Positions 1-6,219 of a DNA stretch of 10,954 bases are shown here, piece by piece. A program made the translations under genes and the position numbers. Position 1 is the stretch's first letter, and each line of letters opens with the position of its first letter. Location of the stretch: the NCBI GenBank assembly GCA_041854955.1, contig JBHADF010000032.1, positions 1 through 10,954 on the forward strand, given 5' to 3'. The notes below the pieces were generated by a model. The model had not been told where the DNA came from and did not search any database. It saw only the letters and a list, made by a program, of their open reading frames with translations. The stretch comes from CAMENZ01 sp041854955. GTDB lineage: Bacteria > Bacillota > Clostridia > Peptostreptococcales > Anaerovoracaceae.

Positions 1-321
1 CATGTAGCCGTATTCGTCGATTACGGGTGTATTCTTCCTCCATTCCTTGCTGACAAATTCCAGCTTTTTCTCTCCGTAGATTTGGAGTCTCATATCCTCC
101 AGCTCCGCCAAAAGCATGTGGTCCATGATTCTGCCCTTGAGCACCTGCTCGCCCTCCAAAACAGCCTCTATATCGCTTCTGTTCAGGGTACTGCCGTCAA
201 GCCTCATGTTCATCACAAGCCAGTCCACCCTTTCCAGGTGATCTATATATTTTTTCGTTTCTTCCTTAAAAGGAGCACGATTGGTCAGTATAACCAGCTT
301 TTTCCTTATATCCCTGATCAT
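1..321 (-). CDS. Fic-like family protein, N-terminal part (runs off the window)
   Basis: The gene starts with ATG at 321 behind a GGAGG site at about 328-333 and stays open for 107 codons to the left edge, so only the N-terminus is seen. Residues 30-72 (around RVDWLVMNMRLDGSTLNRSDIE... then EGEQVLKGRIMDH) resemble the helical region before the catalytic core of Fic proteins, where an inhibitory helix normally carries (S/T)xxxE(G/N). Here the matching stretch is N38-M-R-L-D42-G43, with Asp in place of the usual Glu and Asn in place of Ser/Thr. Fic proteins usually transfer AMP to target proteins through an HPFxxGNGR motif, which would lie outside the window, so activity cannot be judged. It diverges from the phosphoesterase gene at 469. 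The family call rests on pattern resemblance only; another all-helical N-terminus is possible. Confidence 0.55.
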   Translation of the reverse strand, partial: MIRDIRKKLVILTNRAPFKEETKKYIDHLERVDWLVMNMRLDGSTLNRSDIEAVLEGEQVLKGRIMDHMLLAELEDMRLQIYGEKKLEFVSKEWRKNTPVIDEYGYM

Positions 322-347
322 CTCTTTTCCTCCTGCGTCTACAAAAT

Positions 348-380
348 ATTATACACTAAACTTTTTTTCTATGCTATACT
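348..380. promoter_or_regulatory. Overlapping divergent promoters (Fic-like gene / phosphoesterase gene)
   Basis: On the minus strand a perfect TATAAT lies at 353-348, giving a start near 341 and a short leader to the ATG at 321; its -35 position (TAGCAT) is poor. On the plus strand TGcTATACT at 372-380 is an extended -10, giving a start near 387 and a leader of about 80 nt to the ATG at 469; its -35 is also weak. The two promoters occupy the same DNA, so one polymerase could hinder the other. Inferred from hexamers only. Confidence 0.45.
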
Positions 381-468
381 GTATTTGCCAATATTTTGCA
401 AAGAGTTGAAGGATTTTCCCACTTCTTTGCAACTTGACACCACATATTAGATATTATGAGAGGTTATT

Positions 469-1095
469 ATGAGAATACTTCTGTTAAGCGACACCCATGA
501 CAGCTTGGAAAAGGCTATGGAGGTCTATAAAAAATTAAGGGCCGAGGCTCCCCTGGACTACATAGTCCACTGTGGAGATTTCTACGAGGATGCCATGGAA
601 ATTAAGGCTCGCACCGGGGCTAATGTCATCGCTGTAAAAGGTAATTGCGACGGTTGCCACAGCCGCGATGAGTATAAGATTTTAGAGACGGAAGCGGGAG
701 ATTTTTTCATCTGCCACGGCAACGCCTTCGATGTGAGCTTCAGCCAGCAGACCCTCTACTATAACGCTTCGGACAAGGGCTGTATAGGTGCTGTCTTCGG
801 CCACACACATCGTGGTGTCTTTGCCGACATAAACGGCTTCTATATGATTAACCCGGGCAGCATTTCCAAACCAAGAGACGGTTCTTCCGGCACCTTTGGA
901 CTGCTCATAACCTCAGATAATGAGGTCTGGTGCAAAATATATGATTATGATCTTTTTATGGCCGATGCGAAAACGGCAGGTGCCGTGGCAAAGGGGAGCG
1001 GAGGTTCCGGCGGTAATGGCGGGAACGGCGGTAAAAAAGCCAAGGTTCAAGGAGGCCACCTGAGAGAGCTGATAAATTACAGCGACAGATTTTAG
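469..1095 (+). CDS. YfcE/MJ0936-type metallophosphoesterase
   Basis: A 208-residue calcineurin-like phosphoesterase. All the usual metal-binding motifs of the small bacterial YfcE/YsnB/MJ0936 group are visible: D8-T-H10 (SDTHD), G36-D37, G58-N59-C, H83 (CHGN) and G111-H112-T-H114. Members are cytoplasmic, two-metal enzymes that hydrolyse phosphodiesters in vitro; the natural substrate is generally unknown. The start is supported by GAGAGG at 458-463. Family members are commonly near 160 residues. This one is longer because a Gly/Ser/Asn stretch (about 176-188) and a Lys-rich patch (189-192) separate the fold from the C-terminal HLRELINYSDRF. It is followed 43 bp later by dsdA on the same strand with no evident terminator, so the two are probably co-transcribed. 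The family is clear; the cellular role is not. Confidence 0.9.
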   Translation: MRILLLSDTHDSLEKAMEVYKKLRAEAPLDYIVHCGDFYEDAMEIKARTGANVIAVKGNCDGCHSRDEYKILETEAGDFFICHGNAFDVSFSQQTLYYNASDKGCIGAVFGHTHRGVFADINGFYMINPGSISKPRDGSSGTFGLLITSDNEVWCKIYDYDLFMADAKTAGAVAKGSGGSGGNGGNGGKKAKVQGGHLRELINYSDRF

Positions 1096-1138
1096 AATAC
1101 ATTAAGATATATTTTAAAGAAGCAGGAGAAATTTATAT

Positions 1139-2440
1139 ATGAATATTTCAGAATTGAAAAATCCGGCTCTCATAGAGAAGATGAGCCGATATGAAGAGGT
1201 CTTTTGGGTAAATCCCGACTCGGGAAAAGAGGCTACCCTACCCTTTTCCATCAAGGACACGGAGGAGGCGGAGCTGAGACTTGCGCGCTTTGCTCCGTAT
1301 ATTAAAAAAGCCTTTCCCGAAACGGAGGAAAAGAGCGGAATTATAGAATCGGAGCTGGTTGAAGTACCTGAGATGAAAGAAAGGCTGCATGCCATGACAG
1401 GAGATTTCTCCGGCAGGCTTTTCCTGAAAAAGGACAGCCATCTGCCCATTTCCGGCTCCATAAAGGCCAGAGGCGGCATATATGAGGTGCTTAAATTCGC
1501 GGAGAAGGTGGCCATGGAGGCCGGTCTTCTGAAAGAGAATGATGATTACGGTATTTTGACGGAAGAAAGGTTCAGAGAGCTTTTCTCTAGGTATTCCGTC
1601 GCTGTGGGCTCCACGGGGAACCTGGGGCTTTCCATTGGCATCATAAGTGCCAAGCTGGGCTTTAAGGTTACGGTTCACATGAGTGCCGATGCCCGAAAGT
1701 GGAAAAAGGACCTTTTGAGAAGCAAAGGTGTTACAGTAGTTGAATATCCGGAAGACTACCAGGTGGCCGTGGCCCAAGGCCGTAAGGAAGCGGCTCTGGA
1801 TCCCCTCTGCCACTTCGTAGATGATGAAGGCTCCCATGATTTGTTCTTAGGCTATTCCGTGGCTGCACGTCGCATAGTGAATCAGTTTAATGAACAAGGA
1901 ATAATCTGCGATGAAGATCACCCCTTGTTTGTATATATTCCCTGCGGTGTAGGGGGAGCCCCAGGCGGTGTGGCCTTCGGACTTAAGGAGGTCTTCGGCG
2001 ATAATGTGCATATTTTCTTCGCCGAGCCTACCCATGCCCCCTGCATGACCTTAGGTCTCGCTACAGGCCTCAACGACGGGATTTCCGTGGCAGATATAGG
2101 ATTGGACGGCATCACCGATGCGGACGGCCTGGCAGTAGGCAGGGCCTCCAATCTGGTGGGCACCATCATGGAAAGCCTTTTAGACGGCTGCTATACCATA
2201 GATGACGAGAAGCTCTATCCTTTCCTCAGCGCCTTAGCCGACAGTGAAAACATCTTTATAGAACCCTCTGCCTGCGCCTCCTTTACGGGGCCGGCCTTAG
2301 TGGCAAAGGCTGATGAATATTTGAAATCCAAGGGAATCAGCTCTGCTGATATGGAGCGCAGCACCCACATACTGTGGGCTACTGGAGGAAACATGGTTCC
2401 TAAGGAAGAAATGGAGATGTACTATGCAGAAGGCAAATAA
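1139..2440 (+). CDS. dsdA: D-serine ammonia-lyase (D-serine dehydratase)
   Basis: A PLP-dependent fold-type II enzyme that converts D-serine to pyruvate and ammonia in the cytoplasm, removing toxic D-serine or using it as carbon and nitrogen. The 433 residues match the roughly 440 of E. coli DsdA. The PLP lysine is K109 in SGSIKARGG (105-113). The substrate/cofactor loop GSTGN is at 157-161, the glycine-rich phosphate-binding loop CGVGGAPGG is at 269-277, and the C-terminal ATGGNMVP at 414-421 is typical of the family. AGGAGA at 1124-1129 supports the start. No LysR-type dsdC or dsdX permease is seen nearby. Instead the gene lies after a phosphoesterase and its last 17 bases overlap a metal-sensor gene, suggesting translational coupling. 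Function is confident; the regulatory link is unknown. Confidence 0.94.
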   Translation: MNISELKNPALIEKMSRYEEVFWVNPDSGKEATLPFSIKDTEEAELRLARFAPYIKKAFPETEEKSGIIESELVEVPEMKERLHAMTGDFSGRLFLKKDSHLPISGSIKARGGIYEVLKFAEKVAMEAGLLKENDDYGILTEERFRELFSRYSVAVGSTGNLGLSIGIISAKLGFKVTVHMSADARKWKKDLLRSKGVTVVEYPEDYQVAVAQGRKEAALDPLCHFVDDEGSHDLFLGYSVAARRIVNQFNEQGIICDEDHPLFVYIPCGVGGAPGGVAFGLKEVFGDNVHIFFAEPTHAPCMTLGLATGLNDGISVADIGLDGITDADGLAVGRASNLVGTIMESLLDGCYTIDDEKLYPFLSALADSENIFIEPSACASFTGPALVAKADEYLKSKGISSADMERSTHILWATGGNMVPKEEMEMYYAEGK

Positions 2441-2780
2441 GGAAATGCTGCCTTTGGCCGCAGCCTTTTTCAAGGTGGTAGGCGACGAAACAAGAATGAA
2501 GATACTTTGCACCATATCCGAGGGGGAGCTCTGCGTCAATGACATTGCATCGGCAGTGGAAATGACCAAGTCTGCCGTTTCCCACCAGCTTAAGCTTTTA
2601 AAGGACGAAGCCCTGGTAAAAAGTCGCCGTGAAGGTAAAAACATATTTTACTCCCTGGATGACCAGCATGTGGTGGATATTATAGACATAGCCTTCACCC
2701 ACATAGGACATAAGTTCCATTTGGAAGGCGGAAGCTGCCACTGTGAAAAATGCGGCGGTGAGGGGAGTAATGAGAAATAG
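2424..2780 (+). CDS. ArsR/SmtB-family metal-sensing repressor, CzrA-like
   Basis: A 118-residue winged-helix repressor of the ArsR/SmtB family. The DNA-reading helix is about 48-60 (TKSAVSHQLKLLK), followed by the wing (SRREGKNIFYSL). The C-terminal alpha-5 metal site of CzrA/SmtB is present with exact spacing: D80-x-H82, then H93 and H96 (DxH-x10-HxxH), which in known members binds Zn(II) or Co(II) and releases DNA. The alpha-3 site is incomplete, with a single C37 in ELCVND. The tail adds H99 and a Cys-rich SCHCEKC (C105, H106, C107, C110) that could be a further metal ligand set. The ATG lies inside dsdA, with GGAGA at 2413-2417, so translation is probably coupled. No metal pump is seen in the window. 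The family is confident; the sensed metal and target are inferred. Confidence 0.92.
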   Translation: MQKANKEMLPLAAAFFKVVGDETRMKILCTISEGELCVNDIASAVEMTKSAVSHQLKLLKDEALVKSRREGKNIFYSLDDQHVVDIIDIAFTHIGHKFHLEGGSCHCEKCGGEGSNEK

Positions 2781-2790
2781 ACTGATACGC

Positions 2791-2819
2791 AAAAGGGATT
2801 GGCTCAGCCAATCCCTTTT
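2791..2819. terminator. Bidirectional intrinsic terminator between arsR-like gene and hcp
   Basis: AAAAGGGATTGG (2791-2802) pairs with CCAATCCCTTTT (2808-2819) around the loop CTCAG. The arms end in A- and T-runs, so the hairpin can stop transcription from the dsdA/arsR side (T-rich 2816-2830) and from hcp in the opposite direction. It sits exactly between the two convergent gene ends. Confidence 0.88.
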
Positions 2820-2836
2820 ATATTTTCTTCTTTACT

Positions 2837-4468
2837 CTATTCGCCTAAGAAAAGCTTAATATCTTCGTCTACTTCACCTATTCCTGCGATGCCGAATTTT
2901 TCTACCAGTACCTTTGCCACATTTGGTGACAGGAATCCGGGAAGGGTAGGCCCTAAATGAATGTTCTTGATTCCTAAGTACAGCAGAGCGAGGAGCACTA
3001 TGACAGCCTTCTGTTCATACCAAGCGATATTAAACGCTATTGGCAGCTGGTTAATATCCTCCAGGGCGAAAACTTCTTTCAGCTTAAGTGCAATCACTGC
3101 AAGGGAGTAGGAATCGTTGCATTGCCCTGCATCCAGCACTCTGGGAATGCCGCCTATATCCCCTAACTCCAGCTTGTTATATCGATATTTTGCACAGCCT
3201 GCCGTGAGGATAACCGTATCCTGAGGCAGCTTTTCCGCAAATTCAGTGTAATATTCCCTTGACTTCATTCTGCCGTCGCAGCCTGCCATTACAAAGAATT
3301 TTCTGATTGCGCCGGATTTTACCGCATCTACCACCTTGTCTGCCAATGCTAATACCTGATTGTGAGCAAAGCCACCTGTAACGGTTCCTGTTTCAATTTC
3401 AACGGGAGGCTTGGAATTCTTCGCCATCTCTATTATCTGTGAAAAATCCTTTTTACCATTTTCATCGGCGGCAATATGAACGCAGCCCGGGAAGCCGGAG
3501 GCTCCCGATGTGAAGATTCTATTTTTAATTTCATCGGTTCTGGGTGGTACGATACAGTTTGTGGTGAACAAAATAGGTCCGTTAAATGTTTCAAACTCAG
3601 TCACCTGCTGCCACCAAGAGCCACCGTAATTTCCCGCAAAATTATCGTATTTCTTAAAGAATGGGTAGGAATGGGCAGGAAGCATTTCACTGTGGGTGTA
3701 CACATCAACGCCGGTGCCCTTAGTCTGTTCAAGGAGCTGTTCCAAATCTGTCAGGTCATGGCCTGAAATCAATATTCCCGGGTTATTTCTTACTCCGATA
3801 TTGACCTGGGTAATTTCAGGGTTTCCGTATTTTGAGGTATTGGCTTCATCCAAAAGAGCCATGGCCTTAACGCCGAATTCTCCTGTTTTCAAGGTAAGGG
3901 CTACCAAATCATCAGCTGAAAGGCTATCATCTAAGGTTGCTGCCAAGGCTTCATATATGAAGCCATTGATTTCAGTATTTTCCTTTCCGATGTTAAGGGC
4001 GTGGTGAGTGTAGGCCGCCATCCCCTTCAAACCGTATATTATCATCTCTCTCAGTGAGCGAACATCCTCGTTTTCTGTGGAAAGCACTCCTACCGTGGCC
4101 GCCTTCTCAAGCATGGACATTCTATTTCCGACAGTGAACTCTACCGCATCTCCCTTTACTTCCGTTGTGACTTTCTTTTTCAACTCATCCCTGAGGCTTA
4201 TCATCTTAACTATCTGCTTTTCGATGGCACCCTCATCAAAGTTGGCATTGGTAATAGTTATAAACAGGCTCTTCAATACCTGATGATTGATTTCCCCTAT
4301 TGAAGAAACATTCACCTTACCCTTGACTACAATCTGTGAAATGCCCTTTGTAACATAGACAAGAAGGTCCTGCAGCTTGGCAACCTCCTCATTCTTTCCG
4401 CATACTCCTCTGACGGAGCAACCGGTTCCTTTAGCCGTTTCCTGGCACTGGTAACAAAACATACTCAT
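2837..4468 (-). CDS. hcp: Hybrid cluster protein (hydroxylamine reductase / NO-stress protein), class I
   Basis: The 543-residue prismane protein carries an iron-sulfur cubane and the unusual 4Fe-2S-2O hybrid cluster. It reduces hydroxylamine in vitro and is linked to nitric oxide and nitrosative stress in anaerobes. The N-terminal cluster motif is C5-x2-C8-x8-C17-x5-C23, the spacing of class I proteins from strict anaerobes. All eight hybrid-cluster ligands known from Desulfovibrio can be placed: H237, E261, C305, C397, C425, C450, E485 and K487. The protein is cytoplasmic with no signal peptide. ATG at 4468 follows AAAGGAGAG at 4474-4482; a second in-frame ATG two codons later is less well placed. 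No Hcr reductase gene is adjacent, and electrons presumably come from another donor. It is monocistronic between the terminator at 2791-2819 and its own promoter. Confidence 0.97.
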   Translation of the reverse strand: MSMFCYQCQETAKGTGCSVRGVCGKNEEVAKLQDLLVYVTKGISQIVVKGKVNVSSIGEINHQVLKSLFITITNANFDEGAIEKQIVKMISLRDELKKKVTTEVKGDAVEFTVGNRMSMLEKAATVGVLSTENEDVRSLREMIIYGLKGMAAYTHHALNIGKENTEINGFIYEALAATLDDSLSADDLVALTLKTGEFGVKAMALLDEANTSKYGNPEITQVNIGVRNNPGILISGHDLTDLEQLLEQTKGTGVDVYTHSEMLPAHSYPFFKKYDNFAGNYGGSWWQQVTEFETFNGPILFTTNCIVPPRTDEIKNRIFTSGASGFPGCVHIAADENGKKDFSQIIEMAKNSKPPVEIETGTVTGGFAHNQVLALADKVVDAVKSGAIRKFFVMAGCDGRMKSREYYTEFAEKLPQDTVILTAGCAKYRYNKLELGDIGGIPRVLDAGQCNDSYSLAVIALKLKEVFALEDINQLPIAFNIAWYEQKAVIVLLALLYLGIKNIHLGPTLPGFLSPNVAKVLVEKFGIAGIGEVDEDIKLFLGE

Positions 4469-4508
4469 TTTTTCTCTCCTTTGATATCTTCATATTTATA
4501 AGTTCCTT

Positions 4509-4559
4509 GGCGGAAAAAGCTATCCCCGGTTTGTGAGTTCCGGTCGCTTCAGTACCGCC
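4509..4559 (-). promoter_or_regulatory. Nested hairpin in the hcp leader
   Basis: In the hcp 5' leader three co-linear helices can be drawn on the minus strand. The outer is GGCGG (4559-4555) with CCGCC (4513-4509). The middle is GAAGC (4550-4546) with GCUUU (4520-4516, one G-U pair). The inner is CCGG (4543-4540) with CCGG (4529-4526), closing a 10-nt loop AACTCACAAA. It ends about 27 nt before the ribosome binding site. I do not recognise it as a named riboswitch. It could be an RNA- or protein-binding control element or simply a stabilising leader. Confidence 0.4.
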
Positions 4560-4592
4560 CATTTTTATATGTGTTATTGAACCTTTAGGAAA

Positions 4593-4637
4593 AGAATAGC
4601 ATATTAACCCTGGGATTTATGTTGTTATAACAACATA
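4593..4637 (-). promoter_or_regulatory. hcp promoter with Crp/Fnr-type palindromic operator
   Basis: An extended -10 element TGcTATTCT lies at 4601-4593, giving a predicted start near 4586. Upstream is a perfect 20-bp palindrome TATGTTGTTATAACAACATA (4618-4637) whose centre, 4627.5, is about 41.5 bp from that start. No good -35 hexamer is present, and the palindrome covers that position. This is the geometry of class II activation by Crp/Fnr-family dimers. HcpR, a member of that family, is known to control hcp genes in many anaerobes, so an HcpR-like regulator is the natural candidate. Palindrome and spacing are seen; the regulator identity is inferred. Confidence 0.65.
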
Positions 4638-4732
4638 TTTTTTATTTATTTTCCAATGGCTAATAAGTGGCTAATTTTTGTTGATGAGAGAAAACCTATA
4701 GCAACAATATAGGAAGGATGGCGATAAAAGAA

Positions 4733-4768
4733 AAAGAAAGCCCTGAAAAATCAGAGCTTTCTTTTTTT
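4733..4768. terminator. Bidirectional intrinsic terminator in the hcp-pepSY gap
   Basis: AAAGAAAGC (4733-4741) pairs with GCTTTCTTT (4756-4764); one C/A mismatch follows, then CTGA (4743-4746) pairs with TCAG (4751-4754) around loop AAAA. A T-run (4762-4768) follows on plus, and on minus a T-rich run lies beyond 4733. There is no plus-strand gene for it to serve, so it may end the small minus-strand unit starting near 4896. Confidence 0.75.
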
Positions 4769-4778
4769 ACTATGTGAA

Positions 4779-4877
4779 CTATGACCTTTTGAACCCCCTT
4801 GACTCAGGCTCGCCTTTTTTGGCAAGTAGTTGAACTCGCATTTTCCACAAATAAAGTCCACAAAAAAACCTTTTCAT
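4779..4877 (-). other. Possible small transcription unit: 32-codon ORF or small RNA
   Basis: An open frame of 32 codons (beginning MKRFFCGLYLW, ending GEPESRGFKRS) starts at 4877. It lies between a plausible minus-strand promoter (4930-4903) and the terminator at 4768-4733, giving a predicted transcript of about 165-170 nt. The peptide is basic with a hydrophobic start. Its ribosome binding site is poor: GAGAG directly touches the ATG. A helix CUUGCC/GGCGAG (4828-4811) needs a G-U pair on the minus strand and is broken on the plus strand, which mildly favours a minus-strand RNA. Whether it is a small protein, a small RNA or a repeat remnant is open. Confidence 0.3.
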
Positions 4878-4902
4878 CTCTCAATTTCTTGCTATACATT
4901 CC

Positions 4903-4930
4903 ACTATACTGCGCAAAGTGTTTCAATCAA
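4903..4930 (-). promoter_or_regulatory. Putative sigma-A promoter for the small minus-strand unit
   Basis: TTGATT (4930-4925), a 16-bp spacer and TATAGT (4908-4903) form a reasonable -35/-10 pair reading leftward, with a start near 4896, about 20 nt before the ATG at 4877. It is divergent from the pepSY promoter about 40 bp away. Confidence 0.4.
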
Positions 4931-4971
4931 TTTTATCGCATATTTTTTTACTTTTTAATATTTCTTTAATC

Positions 4972-4999
4972 TTGACAGGCTACAATGTGCACATAAAAG
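4972..4999 (+). promoter_or_regulatory. Putative promoter of the PepSY gene
   Basis: A perfect TTGACA at 4972-4977 is followed at 16 bp by TAAAAG (4994-4999), a 4/6 match to the -10. The spacer contains a perfect 10-bp palindrome ATGTGCACAT (4985-4994) that could be a regulator site but may be chance. The leader then has a 7-bp hairpin CCCGCAG/CTGCGGG (5016-5022 with 5030-5036) just before AAAGGA at 5051-5056. The -10 choice is uncertain. Confidence 0.4.
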
Positions 5000-5066
5000 C
5001 AAAACAAGCACGATTCCCGCAGTGCTTACCTGCGGGGCATAAATGTTATGAAAGGATTTTGACACT

Positions 5067-6161
5067 ATGAAAAAGTTTACGAATGTATCAAATTATCAGA
5101 AAAAACTCGCGGCTATCGCAGTCTGCGGCGCGCTGGCAATCTCCGGCGTATCGTTTTCCATGAGTCAAGCAGACGCCAGAACATCAGCTGCTCTCATCGG
5201 CATGGGCAAAGGCGCGGATATTGCGCTCAGCGATGCAGGCCTGAAGGAAAATCAGGTCAACGACCTGACTTCGAAGTATCGAACTGAAAACGGCGTCTCC
5301 TTCTATACGGTAACCTTTACCTCCGGCAGCTACACCTACGAATATCGCGTCAACGCTGTCGATGGCCGTATCCTGCAGGCTGACAGAAACGCTGTCACGC
5401 AGGAGGCAGAAACCGGAACAACTAGCGAAAGCCAAACAACCACTACGAAAAAAATCACAAAAGCGAAAGCCAAATCCATCGCACTCAAGCATGCAGGCGT
5501 TTCTTCCTCTAAGGCGACCTTCGTAACCGCGAAACTGGATTATGAGGATGGGCAGCAGGTTTACGAAATCGAATTCTACAGCGGCAACACCGAGTATGAC
5601 TACGAGATTCTTGCATCGAGTGGTGAAATTCTCTCTGTCGACAAGGATATTGAAGGATACTCGATTCCGAAGGAAAACACCTCATCCAAGCGCATCACCA
5701 AGGCCAAAGCGAAATCCATCGCACTCAAGCACGCAGGCGTTTCTGCTTCCAAAGCGACTTTCGTCAAAGCAAAACTGGACTACGAGGACGGCAGACGTGT
5801 TTATGAAATCGAATTCTACAGCGGCAACACCGAGTACGATTATGAGATTCTTGCTTCCAACGGCAAAATCATCTCTTACGATAAGGACATTGAGAATTAC
5901 GAAATTCCGAGGAAAAACACTTCGTCCTCGACCTATATCGGCAAGGCCAAAGCAAAATCCATCGCCCTGAAAGATGCCGGAGTCTCCGCTTCTTCCGCTA
6001 CTTTCACCAAAACCAAGCTGGATTATGAAGATGGCATCCGCGTTTATGAGATCAAGTTTTACACAAATTCTGCAGAATACGAGTACGAGATCAATGCAAA
6101 GACAGGTAAAATCCGCGACATGGATGTAGAGCATTTTGACTACGATGACGATTGGGACTAA
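5067..6161 (+). CDS. Secreted protein with four PepSY-type repeats
   Basis: A 364-residue exported protein. Residues 1-37 look like a signal peptide: a basic start, a hydrophobic stretch at 14-30 and ADA as a plausible cleavage site. Four PepSY-type units follow, each with an alpha-helix (AKSIALKHAGV) and a beta-hairpin (Y-E-I-E-F-Y-S-G-N-x-E-Y-D-Y-E-I) ending in a turn before a D-rich strand. They lie at about 43-108 (divergent), 129-199, 209-279 and 290-355; a Thr/Ser/Glu linker (111-128) separates the first from the rest. The C-terminus is acidic (DYDDDWD). PepSY domains occur in secreted and membrane proteins and are thought to inhibit or shield proteases; no substrate can be assigned here. 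No transmembrane anchor, sortase motif or lipobox is visible, so it is probably released or loosely wall-bound. AAAGGA at 5051-5056 supports the start. Confidence 0.87.
   Translation: MKKFTNVSNYQKKLAAIAVCGALAISGVSFSMSQADARTSAALIGMGKGADIALSDAGLKENQVNDLTSKYRTENGVSFYTVTFTSGSYTYEYRVNAVDGRILQADRNAVTQEAETGTTSESQTTTTKKITKAKAKSIALKHAGVSSSKATFVTAKLDYEDGQQVYEIEFYSGNTEYDYEILASSGEILSVDKDIEGYSIPKENTSSKRITKAKAKSIALKHAGVSASKATFVKAKLDYEDGRRVYEIEFYSGNTEYDYEILASNGKIISYDKDIENYEIPRKNTSSSTYIGKAKAKSIALKDAGVSASSATFTKTKLDYEDGIRVYEIKFYTNSAEYEYEINAKTGKIRDMDVEHFDYDDDWD
5451..6137 (+). repeat. Three tandem ~240-bp coding repeats in the PepSY gene
   Basis: Units of 240 bp (5451-5690 and 5691-5930) are nearly identical over long stretches, including AAATCCATCGCACTCAAGC and GAATTCTACAGCGGCAACAC. 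The third copy (5931-6137) is more diverged. This indicates in-gene duplication, the first pair being the more recent, and such repeats can change copy number by recombination. Confidence 0.85.
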
Positions 6162-6190
6162 GCAGAACATTTGCATAGGTTTCTACGATT

Positions 6191-6219
6191 CAGAGGGGCT
6201 GACACAGCCCCTCTGTTTT
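6191..6219 (+). terminator. Intrinsic terminator of the PepSY gene
   Basis: An 11-bp perfect GC-rich stem CAGAGGGGCTG (6191-6201) / CAGCCCCTCTG (6205-6215) with loop ACA is followed by TTTT. It starts 30 bp after the stop codon. Confidence 0.92.

Noticed and set aside
82..450. 122-codon plus-strand open frame
   Set aside because: It overlaps the Fic-like gene antisense and then runs through the divergent promoters, with low-quality composition and no ribosome site.
4695..4713. Inverted repeat CCTATA/TATAGG near the hcp control region
   Set aside because: Only 6 bp with a 7-nt loop, AT-rich and not positioned at any promoter. Likely chance.
5451..6137. Direct repeats as a CRISPR array
   Set aside because: The repeats are 240-bp coding units without spacers and encode PepSY domains.
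5682..6176. 164-codon minus-strand open frame inside the PepSY gene
   Set aside because: It is a mirror of the repetitive PepSY coding sequence, with no ribosome binding site and no promoter.
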